Part shown: positions 1 through 12,022 of the stretch, piece by piece
Layout: every line of letters begins with the position of its first letter
How positions within the stretch are numbered: position 1 is the first letter of the stretch
Source: Impatiens glandulifera
Lineage: Eukaryota > Streptophyta > Magnoliopsida > Ericales > Balsaminaceae
Direction: 5' to 3'
NCBI RefSeq assembly: GCF_907164915.1
Contig: NC_061867.1
Location: forward strand, 37,113,338-37,177,337
Length of the DNA: 64,000 bases
Notes under the pieces: model-generated
The model's input: the letters and a program-made list of their open reading frames with translations, nothing else
Database searches by the model: none
What the model was told of the DNA's origin: nothing
Translations under genes and position numbers: made by a program

Positions 1-960
1 TAACTAAAAATGTAACATTTATTAAAATGTCTATAACTGCAAATTCAATGTTGGTTCCATTATAGACCTATATACCTGAAAATCTTATATTACTTAAAAT
101 GTAACTTTGGTCAGATTTGTAAATCTATATAACTTTGTCCAGATTTGCAAATGATAGTTACAGTGGAGAATCTTAAACTCAATTTATTCTACTGTAACTC
201 AGTTTTATTACTATCATTAACATATAATTACACACTATAACTTTTTACCAAATAAAAAATTATAATACCCCACAAATTCAATAATTTCTTATTTTTATTG
301 GGAAACAACTCAAAATTCTCTAAACAAAACCTAATTTCAAATGGGGTTTACTATGACACCCTACTAGATATATTTACTATACCATGTCCTCAAATCTCCT
401 AACTCTAATGAAGAAACCAGAAACAAAAATAAAAATAATTTCCAAACATTAAATCAAGTTCCCAAACATGGAAATGATCAAGATAACCCTACAAGCTTGG
501 GAACATACATTCCTTTAGTGTTGGACTTAGATATAGTTGAAGGAAACTGATTCTCCTGAAAAGTAAAAGTAAAACGATTTTTGGATTTGAGTTGTTCGTT
601 AACATTTTTCTTCATCATTGAAGGCTTACCATTTTCAAACTTCCTAGAGAAGATACTCAGAAAAAAGAACAAATCGCTAAAATTCGAAGTCGCGAAAGAT
701 GGAAGAAGAAAGCTAAAGTCGCAGGAGAAGTAAGAAGAAAGCCAAAACCGCGGAAGAAGCAAGAAGAGGGAAATAAAAAATGTAGAGAATGAGGAAGAGA
801 GAGACTAAGAAAGAGATTATTAAAAAAATTAAAAACTATTTATTATTCATTTAATTTTTTTAGTCCAACGTGGTATTTTTATTTCTTTTATCCACCCTGG
901 TTTCAAGTGGGGCGTCGTTGGGGAGTTGTTGCCCTAATGTCGCTTTCCCTATCATTTTTA
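1..960. mobile_element. Right-hand part of a MULE-type non-autonomous element
   Basis: The sequence ending at 960 (CCCTATCATTTTTA) matches the right terminus of the element at 62287-63457 (CCCTATCATTTTTC). Its interior at about 440-830 also aligns with about 62990-63370: both hold a reverse-strand ATGGTAA(A/G)CC context, then purine-rich sequence full of AAGAAG runs. I see no matching left terminus, so the element probably starts left of the window or has lost that end. Open frames here (for example 478-762 minus) have no recognisable domain and look non-coding. Positions 1-440 are AT-rich and otherwise featureless. Confidence 0.45.
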
Positions 961-1012
961 AATCCGGAAATATCATAGCTTCACTCCGGGTTAAACTTGG
1001 AGCGCACTCTAG

Positions 1013-1720
1013 GAAATGCACTTGAGTGAAGATTGTTTCATTTCTATTTATAGCATTGCTAATATAAGTGAAGAAAATTTCATTCAAGTGCATTTGTTTC
1101 ACTTTTATTTACATTGTTAATAAAAGTGATGCATATTTCACTCAAGTGAATTTGTTTCACTTGTATTAACATTGTTAATAGAAGTGAAGCAAACTTCACT
1201 CAAGTGCGTTTGCTTCACATGTATTAACATTATTAATAAAAGTGAAACAAATTTTACTCAAGTGCGCTTGATTTACTTGTACTACATTATTAATGGAAGT
1301 GAGGCAAACTTCACTCAAGTGTGTTTGTTTACTTGTATTACATTGTGAATGAAAGTGAAGCAAATTTCACTAAAGTGCGCTTGTTTCACTTTTATTTACA
1401 TTGTTAATAGAAGTGAAGCAAGTTTCACTCAAGTGCACTTGCTTCACTTCTATTATGAGTGTTAATAGAACTTAAGAAAGCTTCACTTTTATTTCAATTG
1501 TTAATAGAAATGAAGCAAGTTTCACCCAAGTTTGCTTGCTTCACTCAAGTGTGTTTAGGGTTTAGGGTTTAGTGTTCGCTCCACTCAAGTGCACTTGCTT
1601 CACTTTTATTAATGTTGTAAATAGATGTGAAACAAACTTCACACAAGTGCGTTTTCTTCACTTCTATTCGTGTTGTAAATGAAAATGAAGCAAACTTCAC
1701 TCGATAGCACTTCACTTGTA
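1013..1720. repeat. Tandem array, period about 57 bp, about 12 copies
   Basis: A unit of roughly 57 bp repeats from about 1013 to 1720. Each copy carries GAAGCAAACTTCACTCAAGT followed by a near-inverted GTTTGCTTCAC, so each unit can fold into a hairpin, then TATTAACATTGTTAATAG, itself palindromic. Copies are diverged by substitutions and 1-3 base indels. A short telomere-like TTTAGGGTTTAGGG run sits at about 1555-1572. No coding potential is seen. It ends in an AT microsatellite (about 1724-1750). Confidence 0.85.
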
Positions 1721-1898
1721 ATTTATAATATATATATATATATATTTATATATTATTATTAATATTTATAATTCTAATTGTTTCCATAATCTTTCTCTTC
1801 AGCTTTCTCTTTCACAACGATTCACGATGCTCTCTCGCGGCGATTCACGATTTGTAACTATAATTCAAAGTGTTTTCCGTAAAAAACTCTATAGCTCA

Positions 1899-2075
1899 CG
1901 AAAATAGTACGCACAACAAAATTGTTTTGTTTTGTTCATATTTAGGACACCCTACTTCGAGAATGGTACGCACAATGAAATCGTTTTGTTTTTTTCATAT
2001 TTATGAAACCCTTTTCGAAAATTGTGTGTGCAATGAAGTTGTTATGTTTTATTTATATTCAAAAACCCTACATTG
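1899..2075. repeat. Three-copy 58-bp tandem repeat
   Basis: The motif GTACGCACAA plus about 48 following bases (TTGTTTTG..TTCATATTTA..) starts at 1908, at 1966 and, as GTGTGTGCAA, at 2024, a constant spacing of 58 bp. Weaker echoes (TACGAAAC..CTACTTTGGTTT) continue to about 2165. The open frame across 1870-2169 follows the repeat and has no recognisable domain. I see nothing else in 2170-2425. Confidence 0.7.
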
Positions 2076-2429
2076 GTTACTATATTATTTATACGAAACT
2101 TTATTTTGGTTTGGAAACCTTACTTTGGTTTCATATATTATTATACGAAATCCTACTTTGATTTTGTAAAAAGTTCTTTTTGTAACTAACAAAGTCATGT
2201 TTTTTAATATGTAGGCAATAAACAACGAAATCGTCTTAGTCATTATATTAGGAACCTTTCTAAGGAAAAAAAAAGATTTTTGGGGGTTCTATATTATCTA
2301 GTGAAGATAATGTACTATTCTCTCTACTGACCAAGCTCATATTATATATATATCTGTGAATGTAATGACCATGTTTATAGTAATCTTGTATGTTCTTCTA
2401 AGAGGTAATATAATTGTTCGACACTATTA

Positions 2430-2797
2430 TTGATGGTGAAATTTAATGGCACTTATGGTACAAGGGTGTCTAAGTTGTGGATAGAAAATGTTACTCATGT
2501 TATAACTGCGACTAATGTTAATGGTGCAAGCAGTAGAATTCTCAAAGTACCCAAGGCAATATTGAACGGGAGATATGCCCGTACAATTGATTGTGAGTCT
2601 CTTAACAAGATTCGTTTCATTTTATTTTTAAATATAGAAACTTTATAAACAAAATAAAAATGGTTTTTGTGCAGGGATAAAAACATTAATGAAATAAAAA
2701 AATAATGTTGATGAGGAACCGTATGAGTTTAAGCTAGATAACCATGGGTGCTATGGTGGCCCTAAAGTTGGCATACTTTGGTCTTTGAATAATATAA
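2430..2797 (+). pseudogene. BRCT-domain gene fragment, BARD1/BRCA1-like, with retained intron
   Basis: Two exon-like pieces read as part of a plant BARD1/BRCA1-type C-terminal region. Exon A (2430-2592) encodes VSKLWIENVTHVITATN.NGASSR.LKV..AILNGR, the conserved BRCT stretch. An 82-bp intron with GTGAGT donor (2593) and TTTTTGTGCAG acceptor (to 2674) follows, splitting a TGG codon as expected. Exon B (2675 on) encodes VDEEPYEFKLDNHGCYGGPKV, which matches the same family just after the BRCT core. Exon B has an in-frame TAA about eight codons in, and similarity stops near 2797. No upstream RING or PHD part is seen. The retained intron means it came from genomic DNA, not from a processed mRNA. 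The family assignment is from recognised residue patterns, not a search. Confidence 0.6.
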
Positions 2798-3004
2798 TTT
2801 ATGTTTCATTTGATTCATCCTCCATGTGGACCTTGCTTATGAGTTAAAAAACTGAAATAGGATTTGTCGCATGAACTAACGAACTTCTATGAAGGTTACT
2901 CATAGGTGAAGTTGAAGACGATCATGTATAAATTATCGTGATACTATCAATAGATAGTTTTATGCATTTTTTGAATTAGAAGGAGAATACTTTTTATGAA
3001 ATAA

Positions 3005-3560
3005 GATTTTGATATACCTATCGAGAGATAGAGTTTGGTCTTGAGTGTCTATCGAGAGATATGGTTCGGAATACCTATTCGAGCGATAGGGTTTGAGATA
3101 CCTATTCAGAAGATAGGATTTGGATACATATTCGAGTAATAGGATTTTGATACCTATTCAGATAATAGGGTTTTAATACCTATTCAAATGATAGTGTTTG
3201 AATGCCTATTTGAGCGATAGTGTTTTGATACCTATTCGGACAATAAGGTTTTAATACATATTTAGACGATAGGGTTTTAATACATATTTGAGCGATAGGG
3301 TTTTGATACCTATTCGGACGATAGGGTTTGGATACCTATTCGGGCGATAGGGTTTGGAAACCTATTTGATAATAAGGTTTGGATACCTATTCAGGTGATA
3401 GGGTTTGAATACCTATTCAGATGATAGAGTTTTGATTCATATTTGGGCAATATGTTTTGGATACATATTAAGACGAGAGGGTTTTGATATAATTCAGAAG
3501 ATAGGGTTTGGATTCCTATTCGGGCGATAGGGTTTGGATACATATTCGGATGATAGGGTT
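3005..3560. repeat. 26-bp minisatellite, about 21 copies
   Basis: The unit GATACCTATTCGGGCGATAG plus GGTTTG (26 bp) repeats almost continuously. Variants change the TTCGGGCG core (TTCAGATG, TTTGAGCG, TTCGGACG). All six frames are open in places only because the unit is short. The 2800-3005 stretch before it is AT-rich, with no gene seen. Confidence 0.85.
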
Positions 3561-4312
3561 TGGTCATGATCATGTATGAATGATCATTGTGTTTGTTGAC
3601 GAATAAGGCTTAGATACCTATCGAGAGATATAGTTTTTGTTTAAGTACCTATCGAGTAATAGGGTTTTGTTAGGATCATGTACGAATGATCGATGTTCTT
3701 ATGGACAAACAAGGCTTAGATACCTATCGAGCGATAGGGCTTTGTTAGGATCATGTACGAATGATCGCTATGCTTGTTGACAAACAAGGCTTAGATACCT
3801 ATCGAGAGATAGGGTTCTTGTTTGAGTACCTATCGAGCGATAGGGATTTGTCAGGATCATGTACGAATGATCGTTGTGCTTGTTAATAAATAAGGCTTAG
3901 ATACCTATCGAGCAATAGGGCTTTGTCAAGATCATGTACGAATGATCGATGTGATTGTTGACAAACAAGGCTTAGATACTTATCGAAAGATAGGGTTCAT
4001 TCTTTGAGTACCTATTGAGCGAATGGGATTTGTCAGGATCATGTACAAATGATCATTGTGTTTGTTGATGAACAAGGCTTAGATAACTATCGAGAGATAG
4101 GGTTTTTGTTTTGAGATATTTGGTTGCAATGATGTTGTGAAAGGGGATACCCATCGAGAGATAGGGTTTAAGAGGAATCATATATAAACGATGTCTCAAC
4201 CTATCGATAAATAGGATTTTCAGAAGGAATTGTGTACGAACGATTAGCGCACCTATCAACATATAGGGTTTCTAATGGAATTGCATACAAACAATGTCTC
4301 GACCTATCAACA
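3561..4312. repeat. Higher-order tandem repeat built on the 26-bp unit
   Basis: About seven larger units of roughly 75-110 bp follow the simple array. Each starts with GATCATGTACGAATGATC (an imperfect palindrome), continues with a GTTGACAAACAAGGCTTAGA spacer, and then holds one or two copies of the TACCTATCGAGAGATAGGG form of the 26-bp motif. The simple array therefore appears to have been captured into a longer amplifying unit. Copies become more diverged after about 4090. Confidence 0.8.
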
Positions 4313-4378
4313 TATATTTTCCCTGTTTGATGACCAAAACAAGGAATGTAATTAGTCAACGGCACAAGTTCAACAAAA

Positions 4379-7341
4379 TCAATTCAAAGAGTTCAAATTA
4401 AAAAGACAGTAATAAAAGAAGATTAAGATCCCCCTTGTAGTTCTGTCTTCGATGTCCTCCATCACTTTGTTCATAAAGTTTCCACTAACACGACCACTAG
4501 AATCATGTCCACGTCCTCTTCCTCTTTGAGAGTCACCGCCTCGGGGAGCAGGAACAGGTGAAGGGATACTTTGATTGCTTCGAGTTAACCTTCGTCTGGA
4601 ACGAGAACTTCGAGGGCAAAGGTTCCCTTGATTCGTCATTTCTTACAGAGTGATATCATCAGAATCATCAGTATTGGCAGATTGTTTGGAAGCCTCAACA
4701 GCTGCATTTTCCTCATCTTGGAATCTGTGCGCAACTACATTAGCCTCTTATATTCTTTTCGCTTTAGCAGTTTGAAGAGATTTAGCCATTTCCATCATTT
4801 GAGAGGAAAGAACATCAATGGAAGACTTAGTCTCGCCATGAAGATTGAAATTCTTGTTAAATAGGGGTTCCATCTTGTTTAGTTGTTGTCTCATCTTATA
4901 AATCTCTTGAGTATTGCCCACAACATTTCCATCCGTGGTTCTATGAGCCATAACTAGCTCATCATGCGCATTCGAGGAAGATGCAGACAAGTTCTATTCA
5001 ATCCAACCTTGAGCTAAATTATTGAAAGGCTTCATGCCACGGAGCCATAGCCTCCATGACAATTTGGCGGATATCCACTATTTTAGGGGACTCCTCCTCG
5101 GAATGAGAATGAGTGGAGAGATGGGAGCCAACAGGGACAGACCGAATAGGAACAGGACGAGAACTAACCTGAATGAATAACTTTGGTTCTGCATTCTGGA
5201 GTGGAGGATGAGGTTTAGAGATTATAGCTTGATGATCGGCCTCTTCTTCAAGAATCTCATTACTGATTTTACGGATATGGGCCGAGATTACTTTAGATTT
5301 GATAGACTTACCAGAAAAGAAGTGAGCAGGAGTCAACTGCTTGGACTTCTAAGCTTCAGTTTCTTTCTCGTTAGCCGGCTGCTCTTCTGTAGGAGATAAT
5401 TCAACTTGATGAGAAGAAGATGGAGCTTTGGACGATAGTTTTGAACAGGCTTGATCTACCTCATCTTCTTTCTCACTTCCTTCGGATTCAGAAAGGGTAA
5501 CACCCATTGATACTTTCTCACCAGAGAGGAAACCCTCTTCTCGCACAGAGTTCTAATGGCGCTCCATTTCTTCCTTAGAATGGGGAAACTGCTCTTTAAT
5601 ATATGGTCCCGTTTGATCATAAATATGGAACATTTGGAAACGTCTTTTCTCTACAGAAGACCTCCAATGCTCATTGGATATTTCTTTGACGTTTCCTCAT
5701 AACCCTCGAAAATCTACTCAAATCTGTAGATAAAACGAACCGTTCCTTGAGGAGGTATCATTTTATCAAAGAAGTCCATAGGCTCTTCCTCATCATAATA
5801 TTTCAAATTAGTTTGAGAAGAAGGAACCCAAAATTCATCTGGATTCTGCACCATCCAAAAATTTAAGAGAAGTAGAGTAGTATCCTCCATTAGCCCGCTA
5901 AGATGGTTTATCACTTCCGCATCTGTTTTCGCAGTATCAGCAAGCGGATCAAAGTTATTTCTATAACTTTTCAAGAAAGGAAAAAATGCATGGCCTCTCG
6001 CATAGCTTCCACAAATTCTCTTCTCTTGAGGGCTTCAGAAACATATTTTGTTTTGGTCAAGGAAAAGATCACTTTTTCCAATCTCAGTAGTTCAGACTAT
6101 TTCTCATCCTCTGCAACGTCTAGAAGCACTACACCGAAGCTTCTGCATATTCTTGTGCTAAGCCAAATATGGAATAAATCGATTTTGACCTTGGCAGAAG
6201 TTTCAACCTCTTCGATTATTAGATTAATAGAGGTTTGAGCTTCAGGACTTACATCAAAAGAGGAATCGGGGGTTAGTTTAGCTATGCCTTTCACAGCCCC
6301 TACAACTTCAACGGGTTTAGGATCTGGAATAGGTTCTCTGATTTCAATTCCTCTAACTCGTCTCATGTGGGCAAAAGAGGATAAGCCTTTGGGGAATGTA
6401 ATTGTTAAGACAACATTGGTGACATCTTTCACTTCCACATCGATGGCAGCCGAAGAGTGCAACACCTCTTTCTGAGTGGAAGGGATAGGAACTAATTTTT
6501 TGTCAATGACTACAACAGTCAACTTATCAGCATCTTTACCCGTTGAGGAGACCTCAACTACATTTATAACTTTCTGCTGGATAGTAGGAACAACATCGGG
6601 TTGGTCGGCTGTTGTGTTCTCTCACCGGTCGGTTTGAAGAGCATCCGACCGATCGATTATAATAGCATATGACCGACCAGTTTGAAAAGCATTCGACCGA
6701 TCGGTTATAATATTATCAAGCACATCGGTTTGAACATTATCAGCTACCGTTTGAACCTCTAAAACCACAGGTTCAACCGGAGTGACAGTAGGCGTCGTAA
6801 CCTTTACTTGGGATGATTATGATAGAACACCTTCTAACATAAAACAAGGAAGCAACAAAAAGATGGGTAGGAATATTTACCTCAAATCGAGTCTTCTTAC
6901 AGGAATAGTTGATTTCGCCTGATTCTCCAGGTCTGTCTCTAATAATATTGTTGGAGCTCGCAGTCGATTCAACTCTAGAGATTTTGAGTCTCTTTGCAGA
7001 AGTCGCACGGTTGGAAGTATTGATGCATTTAGAACCTCCCATCAATTTTCCTCCTGCCGATTTACCACTGCTAGACTAATGTTTGGAGGCCTCGAAGTTA
7101 GACTCCTTGTCCTTCTTTGTTCTAGTGATATATCGTGCAATCGATTTGGAAGACACAACTTTATTTGGATTAAAGGGGAGTACCTGGACCAATGAACACG
7201 TTCAAATGCTTCAATTTCTAGCCAATCTAGACTGAAAAGCCCAGTCTCCTTTATTGTTCTAATAATATTATTTTTCTTTTTTTTGGCTCGCGGGTATATC
7301 TGATAGAATCGGTACATCCTTGCCTTTGTTGTAATAATCAA
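4379..7341 (-). pseudogene. Decayed retroelement accessory ORF (copy 1)
   Basis: A chain of minus-strand open segments (about 7341-7042, 7045-6773, 6522-6097, 5974-5714, 5546-5349, 5336-5019, 4990-4748, 4639-4379) is broken by stops and frameshifts. It aligns in order with the ORF at 49680-52872: here PDPKPVEVVG then AKVKIDLFHIWLSTRI, there PDPKPSEVVG then ASVKIDLFDKYLCTRL; here VDIRQIVMEAMAP, there VDLRKIILEALAL. The C-terminal end is rich in GRGRG-type residues (about 4500-4560), possibly RNA-binding. It lies directly downstream, on the same strand, of Ty3/Gypsy pol remains (8115-9945). Short repeats of an ACCGATCGG motif occur at about 6620-6740. The biochemical role of the family is unknown to me; I infer a transposon-encoded protein. 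Confidence 0.5.
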
Positions 7342-7859
7342 GACTAGAGTCTAAATGAGAAACGGATAGTGATTTCAATACCTTAACCAATACAGAAACA
7401 TTTTTCAATTTTTTTAGAGATTTTCGGGGTTTATTTTGGTTCTCTTTTTAGCATTTTTATTTTTTTGGCTTTTTTCTCCTTAAAGAACCGAGTTTCAAAC
7501 CTCTCTTTCTTTTACAAAAGTAATAATGAGATGTCATTTCTCAATCTGTGACTCTAGACCTCGCTTTTATGAGGTTTATTCCAATTCTTTTTATTCAAAA
7601 ACCTTTAATGGAGGGTTACTCTTAGGATAATCTCCTATAAACAAAAAAGATCTTATGAACGATATCTCTTAAATCGAGGTCATTGTAAAATTCTCATTTT
7701 ATTTATGAGAATAACACTCAAAAGGAAGCGATGTTCTTAACTTTGTCCCTACTTGTTTCCTAAAATCCATCACATCGACTTTAGGATGAGATCAATGTTT
7801 TATTTCTTTCTCAAAAGAATTTCTCTTTCTCTTGAGGAAGGGACTAGGGTTTTATTTAT

Positions 7860-9945
7860 TTAAATGATACTTGGCCCGCAAACATGCAGGTTGCCTACAT
7901 ATCTTCTCTCCTTTATTTTTTTTTTTTGCATTGAGAAGGGTCTCCATAGTTCGGACATGAGTCCTTTATCCATGTTGCAAGTTATAGAAAACTTGGGATT
8001 GGTTTTTGTTGAAATAAGTTTCTTTCAAGGTTGAGCTTTGAATCAATATGCGCGTAACTTGATATTATACAAAATATATTTTAAGCATATTGAGATTGTT
8101 TGACGCAATGAACTCTTAGCCTTCTAGATATGATATACGAACAACTCCTTCAGATACGATTTTCTTAACTAGGAAGGGTCCTTCCCATTGGGTCGAAACT
8201 TTCCCTAGGGTTTAGGAGTTCCTAGATTCGTTTGAGAATTAGATCAACTTCTTTGAGGTTTCTAGGTTTTACCTTCTTATTTAAGGTGTTTGACATGCAT
8301 TTTTTGTAGGCTTGGGTTTTACTTAAAGTGTTTAACCTCTTGTCCTTCATTCACGTCATTTGGTCATATCGAGATTTCAACTAGTCTTTTTCGATAATGT
8401 GGCTCTCTAAGAGTATTCTTAGAGTTGGAATCTCGATTTTGATAGGTTGTACAACATTCATGTTGTAAACTAGAGAGTATAGAGTTTTGTATGTCGAGGT
8501 TCGAGCGGTTGTACGATATTCCTCATTAGGCATATGGAAGTTTCTCATGCTAGTCCTTATATGTGATGGTCATCTTCTCGACCTAATTAAATTTTTTTGC
8601 TGCTTCGACCGCACCATTGGTTTGGGGTGTATAGTGCGATGATTTGTGATGCTTGATTTTGAACTCGTCGAGCAATTGCAACACTTTTTCTTGGAAGTGT
8701 CGACCATTGTTTGAAATCAAGGCATGAGGAACTCCATATCTAAAGATGATACTAGTTCGGATGAACTTTGCCACTTGAGATGATTTTAAGACCTTGTATG
8801 AAGCTCTTCAACCCATTTCTTGAAGTAGTATATGGTGACGAGTATGAACTCGTGTCCATTTGACGCGTGGGGATAGATTTTTCTGATTACGTCGATACCC
8901 CATGTAGAAAATGATCAAGGGGATGTTATATTGTAGAGGAGCGAGGTCGGTGTATGCTTTAGGTTAGCATATATTTAGCACTAATGACAGCTCTTTACAT
9001 AACTCACGCATTCTTGTTTGAGGTTTTGCTAATAATATCCTAAACGAAGTATTTTCTTAGCTAAAGCTATTCCATTCCTGTGTGGACAACATGTCTCTGC
9101 AAATACTTCTTCCATGATCCTCTTGGATTCTGAACTATCTATGCACATCATGTTTTGACCGACAAAAAATCGACGATAGAGCCTATTGGCGATCCAAGCG
9201 TTGTTGGTGGAATACTGGCATAATGCCCATCGTTCCTTAACTCGGAAGTGGGAAGAATATTCTCCGTACTCAATATACTTCTGAAGAGTATCATACTAGG
9301 GTTTTAACAACATTTTCATAAGAAGTTACTACTCCCTTTTCAAAAGTAGATCATTGCTTTTGTCAAATTTTTAAAGGTTTGATTTTGATTCACTCAAGAA
9401 TTTGAGTCATGGCTACCAAAGTAGCCAAGGTATCCGCGAAGTGGTTTTGGCTTCTTAGAGCATGAACAAACGATACTTGGTCGAATTTGTTCATGAATAT
9501 AGTCAAGTGGGCATGGTAGTGTTTTAGGTTTTCCCCTTTCACTTGCCACGTTCCATTGTCTTGGGATATAACCAATGATTTCTAGCTTAGTTGCCCCTTT
9601 TTCATATGCCAATTTGAGCCCCGAGAGGCACGCCTCATATTTAGTCTTGTTATTGGTGACGAAATATTCTAGTTTTATGGATATTCGGTTGTACGTCCCA
9701 TTTAGGTCAATTAACAAAATCTCAATTATGTAACCCTACTTTTTCGGAAGTTCCATCAAACATCATTTTCTATGTGTCTAATGTTATACTCATAATTCCT
9801 TCGTCGGGGAATTGGAGTTCGTCTTCTGACTCAATAATGATGGGTTGGTCAGCAAGGAAGTCCGCGACAACGCTTCCCTTGATAGACTTCTATATCGTAT
9901 AGGCTATGTCGTATTCTGTAAGTATGAAAATTTGACCTACCTTAA
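7860..9945 (-). pseudogene. Ty3/Gypsy (Tat/Ogre-like) pol remnant: RNase H, integrase
   Basis: Read on the minus strand, the piece begins at about 9945 at the RT/RNase H boundary (EYDIAYT..KSIKGSVVADFLADQP). The RNase H domain follows at about 9720-9390 (TNNKTKYEACLSGLKLAYEKGATKLEIIG, shown as two runs, then SQNHFADTLATL). The HHCC zinc-binding part of integrase is at about 9240-8980, the integrase core at 8774-8583 (FRYGVPHALISNNGRHF, PQTNGAVEAAKK) and the C-terminal GKFRPNGKDPSLVKKIV segment at about 8400-8115. A GTAGGCAACC motif near 7880 resembles the post-pol region of this group. Several in-frame TAG codons fit old C-to-T decay, and frames shift repeatedly. The core reads SNNG where SDNG is usual, so the second catalytic Asp is lost. 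RT, protease and gag are absent. Positions 7342-7860 hold no recognisable gene. Confidence 0.75.
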
Positions 9946-11200
9946 TTTTCAAATAATATTATTATTTTTAATAATATTAAAATAATATTTTGAATTTTTA
10001 TATTCAAAATGACTCAATGAAGGAATTAAAACCAAATTAAGGGTTAATTATGGTAATAATTAAACCCTAATCAGTAAAATTGTTCAAAATTCCAAAAAAT
10101 TAATTTGAGGTTAAAATATTGTATTTATTTTACCCAAATTTGACAAAAGAAGAGGTTTAAAATATTTAATTATGATTTAATAATGAATTATGTGTAATTT
10201 ATGACTTAAAAACAATTAAATAAATACCTCAAAATTACCAAAAATACCCAAAAATAATATACGATCATAATTTTTATTATGATTCTAAAAATATTTTTTG
10301 TGAAATTTTTGTTGAAAAAAAATGTAAAAATGGATTAAAAATTGATTTTAAATAATATTTTTTATAAAAATTAAATATGATAATCCAGTGTAGTAGGAAT
10401 TATTTTTAATTTTTGCAATAGGAACCTGGACCATCAGATGAGTGCCCGAGCATCAACAACCGCCTAGGAACGCGCCACACAACCGATTGTAACCAAGCTC
10501 GCGCGGCCGCTCCACCATATCAATTAACGGGTTGGCTAATGCCCGTTAGCCCAAAATGCAGGATGTTAACGAAGTGATACCTGTTAGTCGAAACGACATC
10601 GTCTCTGGTCTTCTTTTTCGCTGGGATGTAGGGCCCGCTAGACTCACGACTATCGCTGGTGTTCTTCTGGAAGAACGACAACTCACACTATAGTCATCTT
10701 TAACCCTCAAAATTTCGTCCACGTGCTCACCTTATCTCTGCCAGCAATACCCCTTTATCTAGAAACCTTATCTCCTCATAGATAAGACTGCCACGGCTAA
10801 GGATAGAATTAGGGATAAGTTCGTCGAAGGTCAATTTTGACTTGAACTATCCCTCCTCAACTAACATACCCCTACTAAAAATACTCTCTTATAGTTTGTA
10901 AACCAAATCATCAAACAATAACAACATATAACCACCTGAATCAAAGTTTTGATATTCAGCCAAGAACTGGTTTTCGTGAAAACCACCTCCGATGACTCTT
11001 GCTTCAACCCAGGCTTCTAAGTAACTTCCAAAACATTCAAGGAGTGTTCTCCAATTGTTGGTATGAATCCAAAACTCAAGTATATCAATTTGTAATTTAA
11101 AATTTAAAATTTTCAAAATTTCTTGTTTGAATCGGGTTTGATTTGTTCTTGAGCTTGATTATGTGATTTCTTTGTTTAGAATTGTTTATATATAATATAT
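9946..11200 (-). mobile_element. Possible Tat/Ogre-type LTR remnant
   Basis: The first 450 bases are AT-rich; 10430-10880 is GC-richer and contains CGAAACGACATCGTC at about 10588-10602, like the AAACGACGTCAT motif inside the long solo LTR at 33564-36500. In reverse orientation the order of AT-rich end, GC-rich centre and polypurine-poor flank is the same in both. It abuts the truncated Gypsy pol, so it may be that element's 5' LTR joined to RNase H by an internal deletion. The open frame at 10889-11116 (minus) has no recognised domain. This is inference from layout and short motifs. Confidence 0.3.
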
Positions 11201-11259
11201 GAACTTTCTGTAATATTATAATACCAACACTATAATATTTTAACTTATTTAAATATTAT

Positions 11260-11494
11260 TGTTAGAATATAAAATAAGATATTTGTAAGACATTATCACA
11301 ATATGATAAATTGTGATAATATCAATATTATTTTATATTATATCCGTAAGATATTATCACAATATGATAAATTGTGATAATATCCATATTATATTAGTTT
11401 CTTTATAAGCTCAATTAATGTCTATATAATAGACATAACTTGTGTAATTCGATATAACATACATTCAATACAATTTCCTTTTATAATTCTAACA
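11260..11494 (+). repeat. TRIM 5' LTR
   Basis: 235 bp, TG...CA ends. Contains two copies of an ATTATCACAATATGATAAAT then TGTGATAATAT palindromic motif, also present in the 3' LTR. Confidence 0.9.
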
Positions 11495-12022
11495 TGTTAT
11501 TAGAGTCAAAATTTTGTTTTTAAGTTATACAATTTAGTCTTCCGCTGCCTCTATCAATGGTTACATTGGTCATTGATGGAGGGCTCTAATCATTATTATT
11601 ATATTTTTTAATAATATTTTTTTTCTTTCAAATAATTTTGTTGGTGTTCTTAATATTCTTCAGCAATCATATTCTCTGAGTTTTGATTTTAGTTGTTGCT
11701 TCAACTAAGCAATTTTATGCCCATGGGATTCAACCTCTTCGCTGGTTTTATTTTATTCCAACACACGAACATCCCCGTCATTGGATGGATTTTTAGACTC
11801 ACGAGTAATTTCAGAGTTATTTAGTTGTTGTTTCACCCAACAATTAATGTCCATGGGATTCGACGTCTTCGTTGATTTATCAGTCAACACATTGACATCC
11901 TGTAACTGAATGGAGCTCACGAGTTTTTGAAAATTGAATAATACACCATCAATATTTCAACATCTCGATCGTCTTCAACCTCAAGTTGTTCAAACATTTT
12001 CTATCTTGAGTTTGAGGAGGGA

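Noticed and set aside
1552..1575. Telomere-like TTTAGGG repeats (also CCCTAAA at about 62986)
   Set aside because: Only two or three units, interstitial and inside repeats; no evidence of a chromosome end or a fusion site.
10889..11116. 75-codon minus-strand frame
   Set aside because: No recognisable domain; lies in probable LTR-derived sequence.
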